DNA of 64,000 bases from positions 6,696,001 to 6,760,000 of the forward strand of contig OZ234501.1 in assembly GCA_965153455.1 (NCBI GenBank). The letters run 5' to 3'. The notes under the pieces were generated by a model. It ran no database searches, had not been told where the DNA came from, and saw nothing but the letters and a program-made list of their open reading frames with translations. The translations under genes and the position numbers were made by a program. This document shows positions 52,708 through 64,000 of the stretch, piece by piece. Source of the DNA: Sphagnum compactum (Eukaryota; Bryophyta; Sphagnopsida; Sphagnales). Numbering within the stretch: position 1 is the first letter of the stretch; every line of letters begins with the position of its first letter.

Positions 52708-52850
52708 GTAAGGTGCCAGTAAAAGGGCGTTAAGGTACCAGTAAATGGCGTAAGGTGCCAGTAAAAGGGCGTAAGGTACCAGTAAATGGCGTAAGGTACC
52801 AGCAAAAGGGCATAAGGTGCCAGTACCAAATGTAAGGTTCCAGTAACTTT
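52708..52850. repeat. ~20-bp minisatellite GTAAGGTRCCAGTAAAWGGC
   Basis: Six or seven units follow (G/T)TAAGGT(G/A)CCAGTAAA(A/T)GG(G)C, with alternating GGTGCC and GGTACC forms, then two diverged copies. Together with the inverted repeat on its left it could be one small mobile element, ending near 52990. Confidence 0.9.
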
Positions 52851-52994
52851 AAAAACAGGAAAGTTCTGCCGCGTAAGGGGACCCAGACTACACAGGAAAA
52901 AAATCAGACGTGACTTTAGGACCTCGTTAAAGGTCAAAACGGGTCCTATGACCTTCAGTTAAGGGTCAGAACCGGTTCTTTGATTTTTGAGAAC

Positions 52995-55789
52995 CATCAG
53001 CCAAAAGGTAATACATATATACCCTAACCTTACCAACTTATATGTATGAATATCCCTCATATGAATGATTTTTTGAATGATTTTTTTGGTAACTTGTTAT
53101 TAAAAATGATTAGAATTTCCCCAATAATTCAATTTTTATTTTTAAATAATTTAAAAATATATGAATTTGTAAAAATATATAGAAGCCGTGCAAATTTTAT
53201 GTTTCATCTTGAAAAATGATGATAATTTGAAATAATACCAAAAAATATTAAATGAGGAGGGATCTTACACCTACTTATAGGCGTGAGGTCCCCACCTATT
53301 CCTATCACATTGTGATTTGCATATATTGACATTATATAATAAGGCTTGCTCATACCTCCACGTGTAATTGATTGATTGATTGATAAAGGCTTGCCTTGAA
53401 GTGGGGCATGACCAAATGGGTGCGAGACATTTCCAAAACGTGAGGCTAGACTCTCAAACGCCCTCAAAAGTGTTATGAAAGGTCAACAAGAAAACCCTCA
53501 CCGCTTAGTTTGAAATAGAAGACATTACTAACCCTCTTATTTTAGTCTAAACCAATGTTGTTCAGTTATACCTTTAAATTTGAATACTATGTAAATATGC
53601 ATGTATCCATATTTTGAATTTGGTCTAATTTTACTATCCACCATTATACACATCCAATAGTTTATACCACAATTATATATTCATCGATCTTTATGGATAA
53701 TTTGAATGTTAGTTATGTTATGATATTCACATTCATGTTTGTTGATTGGTGATATTTATATTTCTCGAATGTGAATAGAATTCCATCATGCATATATGTT
53801 AAAAAGCGTTGTTAGGGGTAGAAAATATACCTAGATTAGCTAATCCTATGCACGGCCTCCTAATAGCTAGATAGTTACTAGTGGTAGATTATTTACTTTC
53901 TTTTAGTTTAATTTGAGGATGAAGCCATTAGGTTAGTTAACCCATGGAAATGAATGATTAGTAGTTGTTTACCAATCAACTATGAGGGATTTGTGTAAGG
54001 ATTATGATAAGGGGCCTACTTTTGTGGGTGGAATATGGACTTTTTGTGATTTATAGAACAAGGGATTAACAAATGAATTCTTATCATTCTTAAAGGATTG
54101 AGAAAGAGAGATCTTATATGAAGAAAGAAAAAATAAAATGTCAATTTTTTAGGGTGATTGCAATATATTATCCTTAGTAGCTTTCTATAGCTTTTTAGGA
54201 GAAAAATATTACATATATTGATTTTTAAAATGATAATAGAATGATTTTGAATGAGAAACAATTTTAAGCATAACAAATCCTTCATAATTCCAAAAGGTGG
54301 AATCTGTGTGGTTAATGGAACATGGTATTTCTATGGTTTTATATGGGTATTACATTTTGTCCCTCACAACACATCATCTTGTCCACACATGATTTAATAC
54401 CATGTTACATGCACAATTTTGTGCAACAAATAATAACATTGATAACTAACTCCTATATGGATGATTGGATGTGTGTATTGGCCTTAATAGAATCATAGAC
54501 AACCCACTAGGATGTTTGCATTTGGACCTAATTTTAAAATTGTCCACATTGCAAAATATTATTTTCTTGGGAGTTTTAGGTTTGATTTAATCATGGATGT
54601 GTTCATAATGGTGTGTATTAGGGGCCTTATGTATGTTTGTTTTTGTTTTTAGTATTTTTTGTTGAGTTTGTGTTGGAATGCAATGTTGCCTTCGCCATGG
54701 CAATCTTTGAAGATTGCCCTTTCCCTTGTGATTTTTGAAAGTTTTACATGGCAACTTTCATCCAAGTCCTATTTTTTGGATTTTTGGGTCTACGGCCTTG
54801 CAAGGGTTATAAGTTATTTGGATATGGTAGTTAGGGTGTAAGGTAAAAGGGGTTGGAGATAAACCCCATGTTTGTTAAATTTTCATGAATTGAAACTGTG
54901 TAGCAATGCAACAATCGTTTTTAAACTTGACAAATTCAATAGTTCACTCAACGTTGTAAATTTTCATCATTATTTTGTTGTGCATTGTTGAGGTGTTAGT
55001 TTCTTTTTTTCCCTCAGTGTTTTGTTATGCAAGTAAGTGTGTGGTGTGCAATTGTATATTATCATCTTTTCATGTTGTTGATCAATTGTTGGGTTTAGTT
55101 CATTTGTTGTGATTCATTATGGTGCAAGTAAGAGATTTTCCTACCATGTTTTTTTATTATGCATCACCACGGTCTTGGTCCTTATTAAAAAAAAAATTGT
55201 GTCCTTTTGTTATGCATCATCATGGTGATTTTTTTCTCTTCCTCCCCTAGTCTTTTATTGCAAAGATGCTTATGTGATGTGCAATTGCATTATTGTTGTC
55301 CTCTATTTTTGGATATTCTATTTTTGGATCTTTTGTTTTTGGACTTTTCATACATCAAGTGTGTTGTTCATATGTGTAGATTATTTTATTTTGCAATGGA
55401 TGAAATAAAATTTTGCATTATTGAATTTATTGGTAGGGTTTTAGAAGATATTTACACTAAAAGGGTTTCAAGGACTTTTAATTATGTGCAAGGCAACATG
55501 TTAGATGTTGAGAATGTGCATTTACAAGATCCTAACGATGTTAATTTAATTCTAAGGTTGCACAACTTACAACTACACAAGTTCAAGTTATATCTTGGAA
55601 ACCACATAATTGGAATTCTATTTGTTGGGATTTTTTTGTTCTTAATGACAAATTATTTGACCTTGAAAACCTATAGATGTTGTAGTGTATCATTAGCAAA
55701 TTGGATCAAATTGTTGGTGATGCTCTATCCCAAAATTCTACTTGAAGGACAGGTCCTATAAAAGATTAACACAAAGAATGGGATCATTC
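52995..55789. other. AT-rich intergenic, no gene seen
   Basis: An open frame at 55207-55761 (+) directly precedes the hAT relic and may be its 5' part, but its sequence shows no domain that I recognise. The rest has no coding signal. Confidence 0.35.
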
Positions 55790-57520
55790 CTATGATCATG
55801 TTGACTTTACACACCTTATGTTAGTTGCTCACAGGAAGTTTATTTTTGTTGATTTTGTTGTTGAGGCATATCATAGTCATCAATTGAAGAAGAAGCTTGG
55901 GCCAAGTGGATGTGCAATCACGACATTTTTTGGGGCCACAAATCCTTACAAAAAAGGTGATGCTACACAACAATCTTTTTTCAGCATCTAGTGTTTCAAC
56001 TTTCATATATGCAAAGGTTGCACATGCCACTTCCACTTGTGGAAATATTTGGTTATAAAGGATATATTACACCAATGCCCTCATATTGTGTTTCCTTCTT
56101 GTTTTGCCTTAATGGAAGAAAATATTCTTGCGATGGGAAAAGAAACTATGGACTTGCATGTGTTGCCTAATTTTGCATATGTAACAACTATGGTTACAAG
56201 TTTTGATCTTTGGATGTTTAGAGGTAGAGTGGACACATTTGCCTTGGTAATCAACTATCTAAATGAATCTTGGACACTTGCGCATGTGTTGATAGTGGGA
56301 TGTGGCATCGAAAACTAAAACTTCTGGTGAAAACCATATTTGCCAATAAAATTACAACGTTTAAAGAGACATTGGAATTTAAAAAGGTCATTATCTTGTG
56401 TTATGGGTAGTAGAGGACAATTCTTTTATAACTATGAATTCCTAAGGTTGAGATGTGGGCAATTATAGAGGCAATTGCTAGTGTTTTGAACCATGTAGTC
56501 ACATCTTGTGTGATGACCAATCAAGGGGTCATTAGCTATTATTTTATGCCTTAACTACATTTACTGCCCTAATAGTCACCAAAGAAGTTGAATTTTAGAA
56601 GGTTTCAAAGGGTATTGAAATTTTGGATGAGTTTGATGCTAAATTCCTCCTTTTGCAATAAAACTTGTGGCATGAAATTATGAAAGTATTAAAACCTTTT
56701 TGGTTTTTATAAAGGTTATGATGCAAATCAAGTTCATAACATGCTTACCATAATGTTGGATCCATGATTTAAACATTTGCGTGTTTTGGAAAATTATGCG
56801 GGCTATGGGAATATAATTCATTTTGCTTCTAAATATTATGTGAATGCAATCATTCCCTTTCTTATGATTTGTTTTCATCAACTAAACCCACTACTATAAA
56901 ATGTGGGTGCAGTTCACTAGTCCCCATTTAATGGACTAGTGAATTCATTCAAAATCGAGTGAAATCATTTGACTTACATGGACACATTTTGTTGTAGTGA
57001 CCCTATTGCCCAAGAATGTAAGGTTGAAAGACCTATGTAATGAAGAACTCAATGAAAATGACACTAACATATTGGGTGTTGGAACATCTATTGAAGAAAC
57101 TTCATGTGCACTTGTTATTAGATATTTATCTTTGTTCATGATATTGCCCATACTCATAATTACATGTGATGATCCCCTTGTTTGGTGGTGTGTCAATGAG
57201 GGATGATTTCCAAATGTTATGTTTTTGGTTAAACAAATTTTTTGGCATTATTGGGTCATAAATTGAAACAAAAATAATGTTTAATCTTGTTCAGGTTTTG
57301 ACGTATTTGTGATGTTGCCATTTACAAGTGAAAAACCTTGATTGGATCATCATAAATGTGGTGAAAATTTGGCATAATGATCCATGCCTTAATTGCAAGA
57401 AGAAAGTGGACATGCAAGAATACATGAAAGCAAATGCATCTTTGGCGGATGACAATTAAGATTTGATTGAAAAAATAAAATATTTCAAGGAGTTTACATT
57501 TAGATGATAATTAAGGTTGA
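55790..57520 (+). pseudogene. Decayed hAT-type transposase
   Basis: Reading the plus strand through shifting frames gives FTHLMLVAHRKFIFVDFVVE, then KKKLGPSGCAITTFFGATNP. Next come HVLPNFAYVTTMVTSFDLWM, then RGRVDTFALVINYLNESWT. A Cys-to-Ser-rich middle part follows (MTNQGVISYYF-like). The end is the hAT dimerisation region: LVWWCVNEG, FPNVMF, IETKIMFNLVQVL, then HLQVKNLDW. Many stops and frame changes are present. The line that should read LTNLRRCRLQVENLD is LTYL-stop-CCHLQVKNLD, so each Arg codon has changed by a C-to-T or G-to-A type step. Element ends were not found. Confidence 0.75.
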
Positions 57521-60439
57521 TGGTTTGGTGTTGTATGTGGGGTTGGGTGGTTTTTTGTGGGGTGTGGTTGGGGTAGAAAACTCAAGTGTTGTAATTGGAC
57601 ATAATTTTTCATAAAATTGGGGTTCAATTCCCTCACAACTTACTTTGTTTTGTATTTTGTTCATGTTGATTTTATTCTTGAAATTTATTTTTTATTGTTG
57701 CATTTTTTTCTTAAGCAACAAAATTTGTAAATTCGATATCCATAACCTTTGTGCATATCCATCGTGTTTTTAAAATTGAAAACCAACCTATTCATAATCA
57801 ACAAAAGGTTTTTTAAAAAATGAATGTGTAACTGACTAGTGTATTCAATTTTTTTTCCAATACATATCCATCCTTATGTAAAAAATAAAATGCTTTATTG
57901 GTATTTAAAAGTTATGTTAAAAAGTTGTTATTAGAAAACATTGGTTTATACTTATATACAAAAAGTTTCTTAAAAGCCCCTTTCACCATTGTTGTCTTAT
58001 CCGCCTTGCATTTAATTAGTCCAAGGTTTTGAAATAAGGCAAACCTTATCATGTTTTGATTCAATTAGTCCACAACCTTCCTAACTTATCCACACCATTT
58101 TCCCCTAAGAAATAAGACATGTTGGTTTAAACCCCATTTATACTTTAGGTTTACCCAAAAAAAAATCCTCATTTCGACCTTTTTTTGGCTTGAATCCTAA
58201 TTTTATTATTTGGCAAAATAATTTTTCAACTGAACAAAACTAAGTTAAGTTAATTTGTGTTCAACACCACCTTCTTTCCAATTTGGACAATAAGCATCAC
58301 ATGGTAGGACAACCCCTATACAAAACTCAAGTTTTTTACTTATATTGAATGAAAACACATGCACAATTAAGGGTATTATTTGGATTGTCACACTCATAAT
58401 TTTTTTGGATTATGGATGAATTAAAAATGTAAAGCGCACATTTAACATTAACATTATCAAAATTTTAATTATGCATGTTGTAATAGACTTTAGTGGAATT
58501 ATATATATAAATATGGATGAATTCTAAAATAAAAATGGATCCATAATGAGTTTTTGAAATGATATCATTACATTGGTCATGTAAATAAAATGAAAAATGT
58601 GGACAAAAAAAAAAGTCATATTTATGTCAAAATAAAATAAAATAAAACCCACCATCAATTGAAAAATTTAAGAGTAAAATGCATTCAAAAATCCCCTATT
58701 ATATAAGAAAATTTTAATTCTATAATTTTTAAATGCTAGGATTTTCATCATTTTTAGCTATTTATAGTCCATTTCACATTGAAATATTTAAAAATTTAAG
58801 TCAATTTTTGGACCAATCACATGTTTAGTGATATGCAAAAGGCAATCTACCAATAATTTTGATGGGATAACTATACTATATATAGTTTGATAATTATTAT
58901 AATTATAAAAATATTAAATAATGTAAAACATAAAGTCTTCAAAATGTAAAAAATGAGTCATTTGATTATGCTTTTACCTTTACCATTTTTACTCAATTAC
59001 ATGATGCAACACACTCAAGGTTCAATGTTCATACGTCTCTTCAATTCAAATTTTAAATTTTTTTCAATAACCATTCTATTAAGATACATGAGGTGCTCAA
59101 CAAGTTTTCCTTACTAACATTCATTATTTCCTCATATCATCAAGACATTTCATTGCTTTCCTAGTGTTGCATTAAATCTAACATTTTTCATTCTTAAAGT
59201 ACATAAAAAAATAGTCCTTTCATACATTTTACAATCTTCCTAAGCTTAAGTGGAGAGATAAAGTGAAAATCAATTCATGGAGTTCAATTCCACATCACTA
59301 AGAACATCAATCTAATAAGGAATTGATAATTAAAAGCAAAAGAAAAGAAAAGAAGAAAATCTCCTCCATGAAGAAACTTCCCTTGGTCTACTTTTCTTCT
59401 TTTTTTACTCTTCTCCATCTCTCCTACTTTCTATTTGTCAAAATCCCTACTTGCTTGCTTTCCCACCACCTCCCTTGCCTTCCAATGATGCTTCCACCTC
59501 CACTCCAAGCTTGAACTTTCTTTAGTTCACCTTTAGAGTTCAATCCTTCATGAGTTAGCAACTTCCTTTTATTTGTTTACTCATGATGCTCACAAATCCT
59601 CACATCATACATTGCCTTTTAGTCCCAATGTTCATGAATGTTCCAACAAATTTTCAAAACTTCAATATGAGAGGTCAACAAAAGGAGGTTTGACAAATAA
59701 GCTTCGATCAACTTTAAACACTTAGTCTAGACTTACATACAAGAAAAATCTTAAAATATATATTCCCCCTTACCACCCTTTTATCCATTGCATCAATTGC
59801 ATTCATTGCATTGTCTACTCCAATAACAAGATAAGGCAAATCATTATCATGTCCTAGGCTATTCAATCCATGCCCTCCTAACTTATTTAGGCTTCCTTCC
59901 CTAGAAATTTAAGATGGATAAAACCTTATCCTAATCTTTTACTACTTGTCAAAATAATTCTTTTATTTAATTAACGAAATGGGGTTAGGTTAATTTGTGT
60001 AAATAATAACTTCATATGTGAAATCCATGTTGCATTTGTACAAAAAATCAATTAAAAGAGTTGCAAATTTCAATAAGTGATGGTATTTGGGTTTTGTTGA
60101 ATCAAAATGTTTCATTCATCTTTTCCACTTTCACTTCAAACTTTTAATTCCCTAGTCCACCCATATTTTATAACTTGCATGCATTTTTATTGTATGTTTG
60201 CATTACATCTAGATCATGATCAAGGGCAAATTCACACTTCCAAACTCAATGCATCACAAACATCTTCACAACCATATAATTTGGGTCCTTCAACAAGTAT
60301 TCAAAATACTTGTCCCAATGTATTAAAAATTAATGCCAATTTTTCTACAACCTTGATTAGTGTAAGATGGTCATGTTTTAATATGAACCAAGGTATTCAA
60401 TGTCCAAATAAATGAACAACCCATGGTGGTCAAGGACTG
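57521..60439. other. AT-rich intergenic, no gene seen
   Basis: Very AT-rich with homopolymer runs. Short open frames at 59323-59514 and 60107-60415 (+) have no recognisable domain. Confidence 0.35.
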
Positions 60440-60990
60440 CAACATTGTTCATGTAGTACATTTTATAAGTGGGCATTAATATTGAACCATGTTTTTATGG
60501 GTGTCATTGTTCCAAGGCTTGTGGATCTTGATAAAAGTTCTATCAACGAACCCAATATAATTTTAGAACTTTGGGATATAAGTAATGGGGGTAGTTCCTT
60601 TGTCAATAATAGGTAACCAATTCTTGTCAATGATGGCTTCATTAATGCAAGATGCAATGAAAATTGCATATTCACATATTACACTTTTACTTTAATTCCA
60701 TATGAAAACATCGTACGTTGTAATGTTGTCATGTTTCATGTACACATGAAGTTGAACAATTGTTGCTTGGGTCAAATTAGATGAACAACCAATCACAACA
60801 TGAACCTTGCTAGTTGGTTTTGCATGGCCAATGATTTTGGAGACCACAATTGTTGTTAGTTCCTCAAATTTTATCAAAGCAAAATTTGTCAAGGTCTTGA
60901 ATAAAGTGGAGTTTTTCACATTGTGACCCACACATTTTGAACGTCCACATTTTGCTCCACTTATTACCCAAAACTTGCTTATAAGTCATT
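60440..60990 (-). pseudogene. Decayed PIF/Harbinger transposase
   Basis: On the minus strand, 60931-60692 reads FEELTTIVVSKIIGHAKPTS and on to KVHVVIGCSSNLTQATIVQL. This is followed at 60675-60440 by EAIIDKNWLPIIDKGTTP and then GFVDRTFIKIHKPWNNDTHK. The last part, with IDGTxIxIRKPW as the expected pattern, is the start of the Harbinger DDE nuclease. Next in shifting frames come WFN and the remnant of NNTVVVDHHGLFIY. Stops and frameshifts are common. I am fairly sure of the DDE part and less sure of the upstream half. Confidence 0.6.
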
Positions 60991-63529
60991 TGCATTGAAC
61001 ATGTCCCCTATGCCAACAAACACAAACATGATTTGTGATTACATACACATGGCCTCAAACATCTCTTCATTATTACTTGATGAGGATTTAAAAGTCATCG
61101 CCCATGAAAAGGCATGACTTGATAAAAAAAATATTGAACATAAGAAGAAATGACAAACATTAAGGAAAGAAAAAAAATAAGAAACCCTAGAAAAAAAGAG
61201 AAAAGAAGAAAAAGTAAAAGCCTATAAAAAGTGAAAGGAGGTCCTAAATGAAAGTGAGAAATAAAGTGAGAGGAGCTCCCACCAATAGTGAAAAAAATGA
61301 ATAAACCTAAAAAAGTAAAAATGAAAAGAGCCCCAAATGAGAGAGTAGAAGAAGGAGATTCCACAACTAAAAGTGAAAAAGTAAGTGACAATAGCCCCAT
61401 TTATGTAGTCCCATGTAGAAGAAACCTTAAAAACAAATTTAAATAACTCATTGTGCAAACCCTTAAAAAATATTATAATGGAGATCCTAAAGTAATGCCA
61501 AAAGTGTAAGTAGTGGAAACCTTAAAAAGCCCCTCAAAAAACATGTTTTAAAAATAAAATTGAAAAAAATTACACAACCTTCTACTTTGGGTTACCAAAA
61601 ATTGGGGATGGAACTTGGACATTAGATTGGACTAGGTGCTATAATGGGAAGGGTTTTATGGTAACTTCATTGTTTCAATGGAAATAAATTCACTCGTGAA
61701 AACAACTAGAAAATGATTCAAATTGTGGGTATTACAAACAATGGATCTTATGTAAAAGTTCAAATTGTGAGTGTTAAAGTTTTCAAACATGGGTCTTACA
61801 AATGAGTTCAAATTGTCAATGTGATATTATTCAAACATGGGTGTTACATAGAATTTTTTTTTGAAAATGAGACATTGTTGAAAAACAATGTGTTTGTGGG
61901 ACACATTCTTTCAAAAATTGATTAACAATTCAAATGACGATAATAAAATATTGTTAAAATCATGCAATCAAATTTTTACCATATTCTTCCCCATCTTCAC
62001 ATAATGCGTTCCAAGTTAGAATGGACATGTGTAAGGATGATAATGAGAATGCATACAAGCCCATTATGCGACAAATGTTTTCAAGCCTTTTCCAAACGTG
62101 CATTAGTTTTCAAATTTGGTGTTGACATCACCAAGAAGAACAACAAAAACCATGATCCCAAAACAAGAATAACATGAAAATGATAATTTCATTTAAAGCA
62201 TTATAGGTTTATTAAGACTAAACATGGTGTTCAAACCTTAGTTATATATATTTGTGTTGAAACATAACTTGTAATATTGAAAAACAAATTGTGATGGCAA
62301 AATGGGGAAATTATCCCATTAAATTAGTCTATTTTTTAGTTATGTTATGCTTTCAAGTAATAGTTAGAAGTATCCATTGTTTATATTTTCCACATGATGT
62401 ATTTTTCAAGGTTTGATGAAATGGAGAAATCAATGTGAAAGAATTGTAAATGATACATCCTTAGGTTCATCAAGTGGTATTAAGGGCAAAAAACATTATC
62501 AATTTTTTGTTTGTAACCAAGTACAAATCCTAGGCACATTCTTTCATTCTCAAAAAAAAATACAAAGTGGGAGTTTTGAGATGGGACTAAAATGAACTCA
62601 TAAAGTTGAATTCAAGATGAATTCAATTTGCACAAACTAAGAAAAAAGGGTAATCATTGCAAATTGAAACCAAAATGGTGCACAAATAAACACATATTCA
62701 CATGATTAAGAATGACTCAGACTTGGGAGGGTCACCATTTTCCTTTCTATAACATTTTATAGATAACAACAAAAACTAGATCAAAATGGCATAAATTCCC
62801 TAGATTCTCAAGTGAAAGTCTCAAAAAATTTCAATGTTTGAGTCCCATTACATCATAGGCTCATAATTCATTCGTGTAGACTAGCTATGATTCAAGACTT
62901 TCAAGGTAAAAATTGTAACCCTTGAATAAAGCTTTCCAACAATGTATCACATGTTTCAATCAAAGGTGATTTGGCCTTTTTGTTGCATGTTTTAATGATC
63001 AAGAGTTTAACTTGTGTTTTAGATTTTCAAATAGGGAATGCCTCGCCTAAGATATAAAGTTTTCAAGACTCCAATGGTTTAAAAACAACCCAATTTGGAA
63101 AGGTTGTTACAAAATTTTGAAACACCATAGGATTCCAAATTCACAAAAATGAGAATGCACCTGGGAATCTTGAGGACTCCCTCTTGCACTTTCACACATT
63201 TCCATTTCACAATAAGAATGTGTTTGGGTATCTCCCTTGGTTTATTCTCTACCTGCTTCCTTTTGTTTTGTCCTGACCTTGGTTATGAGTTCAAGCCTAA
63301 GTGAGAAACTAAAACCTATTCATCCAATTCCTGGTTTTATTATTGTAAATAAAATGGGGTTTCCCTTTTTTTCACAATAATGTTCTTTTCTTTCACATAT
63401 GGAAGAAGTCCTATCTTGCTATTCAAGGATTTTTTCAACTTCAAGAATCCAAGATTGTGATACCAAATTTTTCCAATTATTGTAGAACTTGTCTTGATAA
63501 TGGTGAATGTTTCAATTGAGGTTTTGGAA
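60991..63529. other. AT-rich flank with weak repeats
   Basis: 61190-61440 is purine-rich with recurring AGTGAAAA and GAGxxCCC words. 61710-61860 repeats TTCAAATTGT(G)AGTGTTA and TCAAACATGGGT(G/C)TTACA in a degenerate array. No gene was seen. Confidence 0.4.
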
Positions 63530-63770
63530 TTTAAGGGAAGAAATTTTCATTGATTGATGTACATCAAAATTCAATGAGGTTTCAACTTTAGCGTGAGTTT
63601 GACATAAGAGTTTTCATTGACTATAAGAGAGATCACAATTCAATGAGGTTTCTTCAAGTTGAGCTTTAGAAATTTGACATAAGAGTTTTCACCAAGACAA
63701 GAGATCAACATTCGACAAGGTTGTTCCAACTTGAGCTTTGGCAATCACCAAAATTTGATATCTCAATTTA
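63530..63770. repeat. ~70-bp degenerate tandem repeat, 3 copies
   Basis: Units starting TTTTCA(T/C)(T/C) at 63544, 63611 and 63686 share ATCA(A/C)AATTC(A/G)A(T/C)GAGGTT, then CAA(C/G)TT(G/T)AGC and TTTGACATAAGAG. Confidence 0.7.
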
Positions 63771-64000
63771 GCTTGCCACATTGTTTTCAAGATCTAAAGA
63801 GTCACCTAATTAGTAAAATTGATGACATTGACACAAGAAAAATGATTGATAATTTGCAAAGGGATTGTGGTTATGAGATAAGGTAATAGCAAGGTCAATA
63901 TGGGCAAACAAGGGGAGATTTTCATCTACTATTCAGTTACATCACCATGAAAGCATTTCAATGACACAACCGAAGGCATTGCTGTGCCACTGCAAATGGG

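Noticed and set aside
55207-55761. 184-codon plus-strand frame before the hAT relic
   Set aside because: It has no recognisable domain and a hydrophobic, low-complexity start. It may be an N-terminal relic of the transposon, but I could not support that.

Overview
This is a gene-poor, AT-rich stretch of a plant-type nuclear genome. Every resolved gene is split by GT-AG introns of roughly 80 to 800 bases. Two products carry plastid targeting signals, one is the plant-type mitochondrial processing peptidase alpha, and intron and flank DNA contain plant-type telomere-like CCCTAAA blocks. The genes point to a streptophyte, most likely a land plant: a plant-type receptor-like kinase remnant, an HVA22-type exon, a plant purple acid phosphatase and plastid ribosomal protein L19. 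The species cannot be named from sequence alone. A fern, a bryophyte or a related lineage would all fit.

Five genes look intact: pantothenate synthetase (panC, +, 15860-18257), the MCM8 recombination helicase (-, 19427-25090), N-terminal glutamine amidohydrolase NTAQ1 (+, 25491-27104), mitochondrial processing peptidase alpha (-, 28749-30827) and plastid ribosomal protein L19 (-, 49618-52023). A sixth, a DUF1499 protein with a plastid/thylakoid-type N-terminus (+, 3471-6054), is complete except for some doubt about its start. The 15.8-31 kb block is the gene island. panC and MCM8 converge, MCM8 and NTAQ1 diverge from a 400-bp shared promoter with an E2F-type site, and NTAQ1 and MPPA converge. 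There is no operon logic; these are independent housekeeping genes.

Broken genes lie outside the island. A purple acid phosphatase (43928-45301) keeps its metal-binding blocks but lacks its N-terminal part and has frameshifts. A receptor kinase fragment (46460-46885, -) has lost its catalytic lysine. One HVA22/TB2-DP1 exon stands alone near 33.6 kb.

The rest is old transposon and repeat DNA. It includes a MULE transposase (590-2440, -), a GC-rich LINE endonuclease piece (10086-10735), the 3' domain of a second retroelement (43140-43500), a hAT transposase (55790-57520) and a PIF/Harbinger transposase (60440-60990, -). In several of these the stop codons fall where CGA or CAG is expected, which fits decay by deamination of methylated cytosine. 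Repeats include a 279-bp near-symmetric foldback (13821-14099) that abuts one copy of a 330-bp dispersed repeat, a five-copy ~155-bp satellite beside MPPA, a CpG-rich 99-bp duplication upstream of panC, and several short minisatellites.

I found no CRISPR array, tRNA or rRNA gene, gene cluster or clear new system. The items most worth a second look are the foldback, the satellite, the MCM8 micro-exon and the MCM8/NTAQ1 promoter. All exon limits were worked out by hand from reading frame, splice signals and recalled family sequences; no alignment or RNA data were used.
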